DNA of 64,000 nucleotides from Hyphomicrobiales bacterium (lineage in GTDB: Bacteria; Pseudomonadota; Alphaproteobacteria; Rhizobiales; Rhizobiaceae): the NCBI GenBank assembly GCA_900473185.1, contig UCKU01000034.1:186001-250000 (forward strand). The letters run 5' to 3'. Shown one piece after another: positions 9,215 through 17,061 of the stretch; within the stretch, counting starts at the first letter, position 1, and the number at the start of each line of letters is the position of its first letter. A program made the translations under genes and the position numbers. Under the pieces are notes generated by a model. The model worked only from the letters and a program-made list of their open reading frames with translations, ran no database searches and had not been told where the DNA came from.

Positions 9215-10051
9215 CTAATGGGCGGCAGCTTCAATCATCTTGGCGATCGCCTCTGCGATGACATCGCTGCATTCAATTGGCGTTAGATGCCGGGCGCCCG
9301 GCAGGATCGTCAGGGACGCTCCGGAGATTGCCTTTGCAAGCTGACGCGCACTCTCGATCGGGGTCGCATAGTCTTCTTCGCCGACGATGACGGAGACCGG
9401 GAAATCGAAGCCGGAAAGCGCACTGCGAAGATCGGCATCGCCAAGCATGATGCAGGTCGCCTCATAGGCATCGAGATCGTTGCGGACAAAGATCTCCATC
9501 ATCTCCTCGATCTTGCGCGGATTTTCCGCCCTGAAGCGGTCACCGAACCAGCGGGTCGCCTGGAAGGCGGCCATGGAGGCCAGGCCTTCGGCCCGCGCTT
9601 TCTGAGCCCGCGCCCGCCATTCCTGCGGTGCCTTCTCCCCATACCAGGCCGTGGTATCGATGAGGGTCATTGCCGAAACACGTTTCGGGTGGCGGGCGGC
9701 AAAAGCCTGCGTGATACAGCCGCCCATGGAACAGCCCGCAACGACCACCTTGTCCCAGCCGACCTTGTCCAGCACCTGGGCAACGTCAGCGGCGTAGCGT
9801 TCGATTGCGTGGGAAAGGGGCGCGCGGCTGCTCCAGCCATGGCCCCGACAGTCGATACAGATTATCTCGGCCTGCGCCTTCAGTCCGGAGACGACATCCG
9901 TCCAGATGCTGCCGTCAAGGGCGAGCGAATGGATCAGCAGCAGGCGCGGCTTTCCCGGCGTGCCGTATCGCCGAAAGGCGATGGTTGCCTCATCCGAGAC
10001 GGTCACGAACTCGTAGTGACCGTCCATCATGCGGGTTTCTTGCTGCAACAT
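9215..10051 (-). CDS. Alpha/beta hydrolase (3-oxoadipate enol-lactonase / NicD-like)
   Basis: Cytosolic serine hydrolase of 278 residues. The nucleophile elbow is GCSMG, the acid is probably Asp in GEEDYATP and the base is His in GARHLTPIE. The oxyanion region LLLIHSLALDGSIW and CRGHGWSS resemble 3-oxoadipate enol-lactonases. I chose ATG 10051, 14 bases after the stop of the monooxygenase gene and preceded by GGAAC. The upstream neighbour resembles 6-hydroxynicotinate 3-monooxygenase, so an N-formylmaleamate deformylase-like (NicD) role is an alternative. The protocatechuate genes at the right end of the window have their own expected pcaD outside it. Substrate unproven. Confidence 0.78.
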   Translation of the reverse strand: MLQQETRMMDGHYEFVTVSDEATIAFRRYGTPGKPRLLLIHSLALDGSIWTDVVSGLKAQAEIICIDCRGHGWSSRAPLSHAIERYAADVAQVLDKVGWDKVVVAGCSMGGCITQAFAARHPKRVSAMTLIDTTAWYGEKAPQEWRARAQKARAEGLASMAAFQATRWFGDRFRAENPRKIEEMMEIFVRNDLDAYEATCIMLGDADLRSALSGFDFPVSVIVGEEDYATPIESARQLAKAISGASLTILPGARHLTPIECSDVIAEAIAKMIEAAAH

Positions 10052-10064
10052 TGCGCTGTTCCGA

Positions 10065-11225
10065 TCAGCCGGCCATGGCCAGTTCGTTTTCGCCGACAAG
10101 CGGCACGTTCCAGGCGTCATAGCCGTAGAGCCATGTCGTATCCTCGTTGCCGCCCGACATCCATGTGTTGGCGCTGGAGATGGCCTGAATGCGAGATGTA
10201 CGTGGCTTGCGGTTGGCCTCGTAGCGGCGGAAGGCGCCTTCGATATCGTCATTGTCGACGGCCTCAAGGCAGCGCGCCAGCACGGCAGCATCCTCGATCG
10301 AGGTTGCCGCACCCTGCGCCATATAGGGCGTCATCGGATGGCAGGCGTCTCCGAGAAGTGCAACGCGGCCATCGCTCCAGCGCGGCAGCGGTTCGCGTTC
10401 GAGAATTGCCCATTTGTGGCAATCCGGGCAGGCGTTGAGCACCATTTGCACTTCCGGGTGGAAGCCCTCATAGGCGGCTCTCAGCTCCTTGACGTCGCCC
10501 TTTGCCGACCAGGATTCGGCCGTCATCCAGTCTGCCGACTCGGGAACGCTGGTGACGAAATATAGCGAGCTGCGATCTGCGGCCGTGTAATAGATCACAA
10601 TGTGCCGGTCGACGCCCCACCATTTCGTCCTTGAAGGCGCAATCTTGCCCCCGTTCATCAGGCTGGCATCGAAGACTGCGCGATAGGCGATACGTCCCTT
10701 GTGCAGCGGCGCATCCGGACCGACGATGATTTCGCGTACCAGGGAGTGAACGCCATCAGCGGCAATGACCGCATCGGCTTCAACCTTGGTGCCGTCGGCG
10801 AAGGAAAGTCTGACGCCGCCGTTCTTCTGGTCGAGGCCGACGAGCTTCTTGCCGAGATGGACGATCTCAGGCGGAAGCACCGAGTAAAGCGCTTCATGCA
10901 GATCGGCGCGATGCATGCAGAGGAACGGCGCACCGTAGAGGCTCTCCGGCATCGGCAGTTCGCGCTTGATCTCGCCGGTGTCCCAGACGCGGTTGAGATG
11001 GGAATAGGGTTCGAAGGCAATCGTCTTGAGACGCTCAAGCACGCCGATGCCACGTAGCACATGCGACGAATTGGGCAGCATCTGGATGCCGGCGCCGACC
11101 CGCGCGAATTTCGGCGCCTGCTCGTAAACCTGGACGTCAATACCGACCTTGCGCAGCGTCGCCGCCGCGGCAAGTCCGCCCATGCCGGCGCCAATGATTG
11201 CGATCTTCGGTTTGCTCTTGGCCAT
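10065..11225 (-). CDS. FAD-dependent aromatic monooxygenase, 6-hydroxynicotinate 3-monooxygenase-like
   Basis: Class A flavoprotein hydroxylase of 386 residues. The N-terminal FAD motif is IIGAGMGGLAAA, the second FAD/NADPH motif is IAADGVHSLVRE and the third is LLGDACHPMTPYMAQGA. Several stretches recall NicC of nicotinate breakdown as I remember it: KWWGVDRHIVIYYT, PESADWMTAESW and the C-terminal ANTWMSGGNEDTTWLYGYD. The salicylate hydroxylase family is the broader alternative. It is the first gene of an operon with the hydrolase (14 bases to its start) and the MFS permease, and is divergent from a LysR gene 111 bases away. The expected reaction is NAD(P)H-driven hydroxylation, possibly decarboxylative, of an aromatic or pyridine acid. 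Confidence 0.82.
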   Translation of the reverse strand: MAKSKPKIAIIGAGMGGLAAAATLRKVGIDVQVYEQAPKFARVGAGIQMLPNSSHVLRGIGVLERLKTIAFEPYSHLNRVWDTGEIKRELPMPESLYGAPFLCMHRADLHEALYSVLPPEIVHLGKKLVGLDQKNGGVRLSFADGTKVEADAVIAADGVHSLVREIIVGPDAPLHKGRIAYRAVFDASLMNGGKIAPSRTKWWGVDRHIVIYYTAADRSSLYFVTSVPESADWMTAESWSAKGDVKELRAAYEGFHPEVQMVLNACPDCHKWAILEREPLPRWSDGRVALLGDACHPMTPYMAQGAATSIEDAAVLARCLEAVDNDDIEGAFRRYEANRKPRTSRIQAISSANTWMSGGNEDTTWLYGYDAWNVPLVGENELAMAG

Positions 11226-11295
11226 GTCGTCTCCTCCGTGTCTCGGTCAAGTTGGGAAGAGCCTAAAGGCGTGACATCAGCATGTAAAATATTTA

Positions 11296-11307
11296 TATTG
11301 TTCAATA
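11296..11307. promoter_or_regulatory. Candidate LysR operator TATTG-N2-CAATA
   Basis: Perfect inverted repeat TATTG-TT-CAATA in the 111-base region between the monooxygenase operon (minus) and its LysR gene (plus), in an AT-rich patch. A short dyad between divergent LysR and target genes is the usual arrangement. The spacer is shorter than the classic T-N11-A motif, so the true site may be larger. Confidence 0.4.
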
Positions 11308-11336
11308 CTTAAACTCAAAAAGTCCTAGGATATCCA

Positions 11337-12269
11337 GTGGAGCTCAGACATCTCAGATATTTCGTGGCCGTCGCCGAGGAGGGGAGCCTCAATCGCGCCG
11401 CCGAGCGCCTGCATATCCAGCAACCGCCCCTCGGCCAGCAGATCCGGGATCTCGAATATGAGCTTGGCGTCCAACTGTTCGACCGGTTTCCGCGCAGGGT
11501 CGCACTCAACAGTTCGGGCGGGCTGTTCCTTGAAGAGGCACGCGATATTCTGAGAAGGTCGCAATTGGCGGTCGACAATGTACGACGCTTCAGCCAGGGC
11601 GAAAGCGGCCGGCTGTCGGTCGGCTTTACAAGCTCGGCCTCTCTGCACGTGCTTGCGCCGCAGTTCCTCCAGCAGTTTCGTCAGGCCTTTCCGCTCGCCG
11701 AGATCGTGGTCGAGGAGAGCGAGACCTACGAGCTCATTCTGGCCCTTCAGCAGCAGCGCGTCGATGTCGCGCTGCTGCACATCGACGCGAAGCGCTTTCC
11801 GGAACTGACGGCACGGGCTCTGTCCGAAGAGGACATGCTCGTCGCAGTCCCGCGCAGCCACCCCTATGCGGAGGCAGAGGATGAACCGCTGACGCTCGAT
11901 ATGCTCCACGGTGTCGATATGGTCGTCTACCGGCGCACGGACGGGCCTGGAATATTCGAACGGCTTACGGAAACCTTCCGCACTGCCGGCGTTGCACCGC
12001 GGATCGTCGATGAGGTTTCTCGAATCATCGCCGCCATCAATCTGGTGGCCGGCGGCCGCGGCCTGACGGTAGTGCCGGCGTCCATGCGGGTGCTTCATCG
12101 GGAGTCTGTGGTCTATCGGCCGCTATTGCCCGGCGAACTGCCGCCCCTGCCGCTTTACGTCGCCCACCGCGCCGATGCGCGGCTTGCCCTCATCCGGAAT
12201 TTCGTCGATTTGACGGAGAAGATCGCATCAAGCTCATCCGGGACCAGCGAGGCTGGGCAGACAGGCTAG
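11337..12269 (+). CDS. LysR-family transcriptional regulator (CatR/BenM-like)
   Basis: Regulator of 310 residues. The N-terminus MELRHLRYFVAVAEEGSLNRAAERL followed by QPPLGQQIRDLE is typical of the CatM/BenM/CatR group, which responds to aromatic acids or muconate. The effector-binding domain occupies about 90-295. Translation starts at GTG 11337 with AGGA six bases upstream; no ATG gives the conserved opening. It is divergent from the monooxygenase operon and so is its probable activator. The stop is 6 bases from the convergent inositol-phosphatase-like gene. Confidence 0.88.
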   Translation: MELRHLRYFVAVAEEGSLNRAAERLHIQQPPLGQQIRDLEYELGVQLFDRFPRRVALNSSGGLFLEEARDILRRSQLAVDNVRRFSQGESGRLSVGFTSSASLHVLAPQFLQQFRQAFPLAEIVVEESETYELILALQQQRVDVALLHIDAKRFPELTARALSEEDMLVAVPRSHPYAEAEDEPLTLDMLHGVDMVVYRRTDGPGIFERLTETFRTAGVAPRIVDEVSRIIAAINLVAGGRGLTVVPASMRVLHRESVVYRPLLPGELPPLPLYVAHRADARLALIRNFVDLTEKIASSSSGTSEAGQTG

Positions 12270-12275
12270 CGGATT

Positions 12276-13088
12276 TCAGGCCAATTCACCCTGCAGAGAA
12301 CGGTCGACGAGCGTCAGGAGATCGTCCCTCACGCCGGGCGCTGCAGCGATGACCGGGCCGCCGGTCAAAAGTGTGCCCTTGCCGGGGAAGGCTTCGGTCC
12401 AGCCGCCGGCTTCACGGATCATCAAGAGCCCGGCCATGCAGTCCCAGGCGTTGATATGCGGTTCATAATAGCCAGCGAGTCGGCCGCAGGCGACCTGCGC
12501 CAGCATGAGCGCACCGGAGCCGTTGCGGATGAACATACCGCCCGCCTCCAGCAGCAGGTGGATGAAGATCGACACCTGCTTCAGCGGAATGCGGAAATTG
12601 GCGCCGACACCGAGAAGCCCGGTGCCGATGCTGGTGGCCCTGTCGACGCTGATCGCCTTGCCGTTCAGAAAGGCACCTTCGCCCTTTCTCGCCACGAAAA
12701 GATCGCCCGATGTCGGCTGGCAGATGAGGCCAAGCACCGTCTCGTCGCCTTTCATGACGGCGATCGAGATGCACCACTGATCGATGCCGTGCACGAAGCA
12801 GCTCGTACCGTCGATGGGGTCGACGACCCAGAGGTAGCCCGAGGGGCCTTCCGCCAGACCTTCCTCCTCCCCGAGCACGCCGTCATCGGGAAAGGCGGCG
12901 GTGATGCGATCACGAATCATCGCCTCCACGGCCTTATCGGCCTGGCTCACCACATCCTGGCCGTTCAGTTTGTGGCCGGTTTCCAGTGACGAGAGATCGG
13001 AGAAGTAGGAGAGTGCCTTTCCCGCCGCATCGAGGATCACGTCTTTGGCAAGTACGAAGCGGGCATCATCAGGAAATTCGCAATGCAT
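12276..13088 (-). CDS. Inositol monophosphatase-family phosphatase
   Basis: Cytosolic Mg-dependent phosphatase of 270 residues. The metal-binding motifs are present: GEEEG, then VVDPIDGTSCF, and INAWDCMAG with the conserved WD near the C-terminus. The family includes inositol-1-phosphatase, 3'(2'),5'-bisphosphate nucleotidase and histidinol-phosphatase (HisN type); these motifs do not separate them. It lies 20 bases downstream of a LacI-type regulator in the same orientation, which suggests a role in using a sugar or polyol phosphate. No transporter is linked. Confidence 0.87.
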   Translation of the reverse strand: MHCEFPDDARFVLAKDVILDAAGKALSYFSDLSSLETGHKLNGQDVVSQADKAVEAMIRDRITAAFPDDGVLGEEEGLAEGPSGYLWVVDPIDGTSCFVHGIDQWCISIAVMKGDETVLGLICQPTSGDLFVARKGEGAFLNGKAISVDRATSIGTGLLGVGANFRIPLKQVSIFIHLLLEAGGMFIRNGSGALMLAQVACGRLAGYYEPHINAWDCMAGLLMIREAGGWTEAFPGKGTLLTGGPVIAAAPGVRDDLLTLVDRSLQGELA

Positions 13089-13108
13089 GGGAATCTTTCG
13101 GAAGGGAA

Positions 13109-14149
13109 TCAGGGTCTGAAGCTCTGGCGGATGACGAGCTCTGGAATGACGCGTTCATAGCTCGGCGGCAAGTCCGGATTTCCAAGGCGCCGCTCCATCA
13201 GTTCGACGGCGCGCATCGCCATGATGAGTGGGTCTTGGCGGAAGGTGGTCAGCTGATAACTCAGCCAGGACGCTTCGGGAACGTCGTCGAAACCAATGAT
13301 GGCAACATCCTCCGGAATCCGCAGCTTCACCTCCCGCCGAACGTAATCCATCAGCCCGAAGGCGATCTGGTCGTTGGCGCAATAGACGGCGTCGGGGCGT
13401 ACAGAATTCGAAAACAGCGCCCGACCCGCGGTGATGCCGCTCTCATAGTCCGAATCCGCGCCACGGCCGACGAAGACTTCAGCGCCGAGCTCTTCGGCCG
13501 TCGACAGAAAGGCGCTTTCGCGCTCGATAATGCTCGGCGTACCGGTGTTGGAACCGGCAACCGCCAGTCGGCGCCGTCCGGCCTCGAAGAACACCGTCGC
13601 CGCCTTGCGGGAGGCCTCCGAATTGCCGGCGCGCACATGGTCCGCATCCGGTTCGGAACGGCCGATGACGACGAGCGGCTGGCCATTGCGCTGGGCAAGT
13701 TCGAAGAAGCTGGCCGGCGGCGAGCCGGACAGGATGATGATTGCCTCGGCGCGGTGGCCGATCAGCATCTTCTGGGCGGCCAGCAATTCGTCCTCGGTCT
13801 GGCCGGTGTTGATGAGGATCGGGATGCTGCCGCGCTGGATCAGGAATTTGGCAAGGGCTGCGGCAAGATGGGCGCGGAACCCGATCTCCGGTTTCGTGGC
13901 GACGATGCCGACGAGGCGGCTCTGATTGGCCAGCACGCCGCGCGCAAGATCGTTGACATGGTAGCCGAGCTCCTCAGCCGCACGCAGCACCTTCTCGCGC
14001 GTCGCGGCCGCAACGCTTGCTCCCGGCGTAAAGGTGCGCGATACGGCCGAACGGGAAACGCCGGCAAGCTGCGCCACCTGTTCGGCGCTCACGAAGCGCA
14101 TTCGTTCCTTCTTCGGCGTCTTGCCGTCGTTCACTGGACCATCAGTCAT
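13109..14149 (-). CDS. LacI-family transcriptional regulator
   Basis: Repressor-type protein of 346 residues. The helix-turn-helix is near 20-45 (VAQLAGVSRSAVSRTF), followed by the hinge helix ending GVLANQSRLVGIV, and a periplasmic-binding-like sugar domain (AEAIIILSG, VVIGRSEPDADHVRAGN, YCANDQIAFGLMDYVR, IIGFDDVPEASW). ATG 14149 follows GAGGGAC. A later ATG (MRFVSAEQ) is possible and would remove 16 residues. It precedes the phosphatase gene by 20 bases and probably shares its transcript. The ligand and operator are unknown. Confidence 0.9.
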   Translation of the reverse strand: MTDGPVNDGKTPKKERMRFVSAEQVAQLAGVSRSAVSRTFTPGASVAAATREKVLRAAEELGYHVNDLARGVLANQSRLVGIVATKPEIGFRAHLAAALAKFLIQRGSIPILINTGQTEDELLAAQKMLIGHRAEAIIILSGSPPASFFELAQRNGQPLVVIGRSEPDADHVRAGNSEASRKAATVFFEAGRRRLAVAGSNTGTPSIIERESAFLSTAEELGAEVFVGRGADSDYESGITAGRALFSNSVRPDAVYCANDQIAFGLMDYVRREVKLRIPEDVAIIGFDDVPEASWLSYQLTTFRQDPLIMAMRAVELMERRLGNPDLPPSYERVIPELVIRQSFRP

Positions 14150-14644
14150 CGCTTGTCCCTCAATGTCCCATGCACGACAAAACTTCCGCCGTCTGGAACC
14201 GCCCGACGGTCAGCATTGAAAACGGGTGCTGGATGAGCAGCCGAAGGACGGGTGATGAGATCCGGCAATCTCCGACGGCACATATATAGAGAAGCGATGG
14301 CAGCAAGTTGACATGGGCCGCGCCGGAGCGGCTGGCAATGTTCTGCCGTTTAAGGAATCCGTGCCGGTCCATTTCTCTGCCCGTTGCATAGGTGCAATCA
14401 TTTCGCACAGCCATGCAATTACCCGGGCCGACCACTAATGGCGGTTCTTTGCAGGCGAATGACAGATCAGGATTTTCCGCTTGGCCGGATGGGTCGCACC
14501 TGATGTCGCCGGCAGCTCTTGCAAATTGCTGAGGAGGCATGGCCGGGATTGCAGCTGCAATCCCGGCTGAGAGGGCGAGAGGCAGCGGCGATAGCCGTGG
14601 ATTAGGTCAACGCCGCTTTAGTGCATCAGGCGATTCTCGAGCCG
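14150..14644. other. Non-coding stretch with 26-base perfect palindrome
   Basis: This 495-base gap between the LacI gene start and the stop of the small secreted-protein gene should hold the LacI promoter and the 3' end of the small gene. The reading frames inside look non-protein-like (rare-residue rich, no family resemblance), so I call no gene. The distinctive element is the palindrome at 14542-14567, listed separately. Confidence 0.5.
14542..14567. repeat. 26-base perfect palindrome
   Basis: The half-site GCCGGGATTGCAG is followed immediately by its exact reverse complement, with no spacer. As RNA it would fold into a stem with a minimal AGCT loop. Neither side has a T-run, so it is a poor intrinsic terminator. 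It sits about 78 bases beyond the stop of the small minus-strand gene and about 390 bases upstream of the LacI start. Confidence 0.6.
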
Positions 14645-14950
14645 CTAATCGCAGACCCGCACGGTTTCGGTATGATAGCCGCCATCATAGCGGTTGCGGA
14701 CGTCACGATCCTCGTACCAGCACCGCGGCGGTGGCGGGCCTGCATCGTAGTAACGAGGGCCGTCGACATAGCGAGGACCGCTATTGACTATTGCGCCACC
14801 AATCAGGCCGCCAACGACACCTGCAGCAAGGCCGCCGGCAATGGCACGGCCGGTATTGTCGTGGTGATGATGATCGCGCGCCGCAGCAGGCTGAATAGCC
14901 GAGCCCACAAGGGCCGTCGCAATCAACAGACTGCTCACAATTCTCTTCAT
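14645..14950 (-). CDS. Small secreted glycine-zipper protein
   Basis: Exported protein of 101 residues, function unknown. A signal peptide (MKRIVSSLLIATALVGSAIQ, cleavage near AAA/RD) is followed by a His run (DHHHHD) and a glycine-zipper segment (GGLAAGVVGGLIGGAIV) of the kind seen in outer-membrane or envelope-associated small proteins. A Tyr/Arg/Pro-rich tail then holds two cysteines (PRCWYEDRD, TVRVCD) that could form a disulfide. The start is well supported by AAGGAGAATGTT just before the ATG. It stands alone, with the exporter operon's 3' end about 190 bases away. Confidence 0.75.
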   Translation of the reverse strand: MKRIVSSLLIATALVGSAIQPAAARDHHHHDNTGRAIAGGLAAGVVGGLIGGAIVNSGPRYVDGPRYYDAGPPPPRCWYEDRDVRNRYDGGYHTETVRVCD

Positions 14951-15141
14951 AACATTCTCCTTAGTCGCAAATCGCCCCTATAGAACATAAAATGCTCCAC
15001 GGCCGCGTTTGTTCGTTCAAATCTTGCACCTTTTGAGGCAAGCCCGCCAAGAAACGGTGCGTCGGGCCTCAATTTATGTTTTGCACTGAAATCCACAGGG
15101 CGAATTGCACCGAGTCAAACGCGCAATCGCAACTGCGGGCA

Positions 15142-17037
15142 TCAGGTCGCCGATTCCGTCACCGTCTCTTCCAGCACATCCTCAGGAATATCGTCGAAGG
15201 AAGCGTAGTTGAGGTTATAGAGCTTCGAGTAAAGCTTGCCGTTCTTCATGAGCTGCTGGTGATTGCCGCTCTCGACGATCTCGCCATTCTGCAGCACGAT
15301 GATGCGGTCGGCTTCGCGGACCGTCGCCAGACGGTGGGCGATGACGAGGCCGGTGCGGTTTTCGAGGAGCTTTACCAATGCCCTCTGGATTAGCATCTCG
15401 GTATAGCTGTCGATATTGGCTGTCGCCTCGTCGAGCACGAGGATCTTGGCGTCCGCCACCAGCGCGCGCGCAAAGGAGAGAAGCTGGCGCTGGCCGAGCG
15501 AAAGATTGCCGCCGCGCTCGCCGAGCATGCTGTCATAGCCCAAGGGCAGGCGCATGATGAAGTCATGCGCACCGACCGCCTTGGCGGCCTCGATCACCTG
15601 TTCGCGCGTTGCCTCCGTTTTATGGTAGCGGATGTTTTCGAACACCGTGCCGGTAAAGAGGAAAGGCTCCTGCAGCACCATTGCGATCTGCTGGCCAAGC
15701 GAATCCTGCGTCAGGTCGCGAACATCGTGTCCGCCGACCACGACCTGGCCCTGCTGCACTTCGTAGAAGCGGTGGATCAGTGACATACAGCTCGACTTGC
15801 CGGACCCCGTCGGGCCGACAAGGGCGACCGTCTCGCCCGGATTGACCCTGAAGCTCACATGCTTGAGTACCGGATGTTTGGGATTGTAGCCGAAGACGAC
15901 GTCGCGGAATTCGACGGAGCCGTCCATGTCGGGCGACAATACCTTCGCATCCGGAGCGTCCTTGATGTCGATAGGCACATCGAGAACGTCGGTCAACCGC
16001 TGGCCGGAGGCCATGGCGCGCTGCATGACCGAATATTGCAGCGTCAGTGAGCGGATCGGGTCGAAGAAGCGCTGGATGTAGAAGAGGAAGGCGACGAGCA
16101 CGCCGACGTCGAGCGCCTGATTGAGCACACGCGAACCGCCGACGACGATGACGAGCGCCATAGCGATGCCGGTCAAGGAATCGACGATCGGTACCATGAC
16201 CTGGGCGTAACGCGCTGCCGTCAGATGCGTAAGCAGGTTGGCATGCGCCTTGTCATCGTAAAGTTGGAAATTGACGTCCTGCCGGTCCATGCTCTGCACG
16301 GCGCGAACGCCGTGGATCGCTTCGGCAAGCGCGCCGTTCGCCACCGAATTCGTCTCATGCGCGGCCATGAAGGATTTGCGGGCCAGCGGCAGCCAGAAGA
16401 GGCGCACGACGAAAAGCACCGGCAGCGCGGAAAGCGTCAGCAGGCCGAGCTTGAAGTCGAGATAGAGCATCACGAAGACGATGCCGAAGAGCAGGAAGAT
16501 GTCGCCGACCGATAGGACGCAGGTTTCCAGGAATTCCTGCATCGAATTGACGTCGCCCTGCAGGCGCGACATCAGCCGGCCGACCTCGGTCTTGTCCATG
16601 AAGGAAAGCGATACGCGCTGCAGATGCGAGAACATCGCCTTGCGCATGTCGAAGAGCACGTTTTCCGCCACGCCGCCGACCAGCATTTCCTGCCAGTAGC
16701 TGGCTGCATAGTTGATGAGAATGGCAATCAGGAAGGCAACGATCGCCCCTGTCAGCGCCGAGTTGCTGTCGTCCGGCTGCATACCGTGATCGATGGCATA
16801 GCGAATGATGAGCGGAATGAGCAGCTGCATGCCGGTGAAGACCAGCACCGAAATCACCGATAGGATGACATCGCGCCGATAGGGATGCACGAAGGCCCAG
16901 ATGCGCTTGACGATGTTGGTATCGAAGACCTTGCCGAAGATTTCCTCTTCGACGCGCTGCGATCCGACAACCGCCCTTGGCGGGCGTCTGCCATCCTCGC
17001 GAACGTCCGGACGCTCGGTTTCCAGTTCCTCGGCCAT
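15142..17037 (-). CDS. ABC exporter half-transporter, consensus-site subunit of a heterodimer
   Basis: Fused membrane and ATPase half-transporter of 631 residues. The six-helix exporter domain spans about 45-360; the nucleotide-binding domain has Walker A GPTGSGKSS (408-416), signature LSLGQ (512-516), Walker B VLDEATANID with catalytic Glu at 537, and H-loop IAHRL. The signature departs from LSGGQ (second Gly to Leu). This complements the Glu-to-Asp change in its partner encoded 24 bases upstream, as in heterodimeric exporters with one degenerate ATP site. A strong AGGAGG precedes ATG 17037. An N-terminal Arg-rich segment and an acidic C-terminal tail (DDIPEDVLEE) are unusual extras. The substrate may be lipid or drug. 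Confidence 0.9.
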   Translation of the reverse strand: MAEELETERPDVREDGRRPPRAVVGSQRVEEEIFGKVFDTNIVKRIWAFVHPYRRDVILSVISVLVFTGMQLLIPLIIRYAIDHGMQPDDSNSALTGAIVAFLIAILINYAASYWQEMLVGGVAENVLFDMRKAMFSHLQRVSLSFMDKTEVGRLMSRLQGDVNSMQEFLETCVLSVGDIFLLFGIVFVMLYLDFKLGLLTLSALPVLFVVRLFWLPLARKSFMAAHETNSVANGALAEAIHGVRAVQSMDRQDVNFQLYDDKAHANLLTHLTAARYAQVMVPIVDSLTGIAMALVIVVGGSRVLNQALDVGVLVAFLFYIQRFFDPIRSLTLQYSVMQRAMASGQRLTDVLDVPIDIKDAPDAKVLSPDMDGSVEFRDVVFGYNPKHPVLKHVSFRVNPGETVALVGPTGSGKSSCMSLIHRFYEVQQGQVVVGGHDVRDLTQDSLGQQIAMVLQEPFLFTGTVFENIRYHKTEATREQVIEAAKAVGAHDFIMRLPLGYDSMLGERGGNLSLGQRQLLSFARALVADAKILVLDEATANIDSYTEMLIQRALVKLLENRTGLVIAHRLATVREADRIIVLQNGEIVESGNHQQLMKNGKLYSKLYNLNYASFDDIPEDVLEETVTESAT

Positions 17038-17061
17038 GCTGTTTCCTCCTGCGCCGGTTTC

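Noticed and set aside
14160..14540. Possible small minus-strand gene before LacI
   Set aside because: No ribosome site, atypical composition and no family resemblance.
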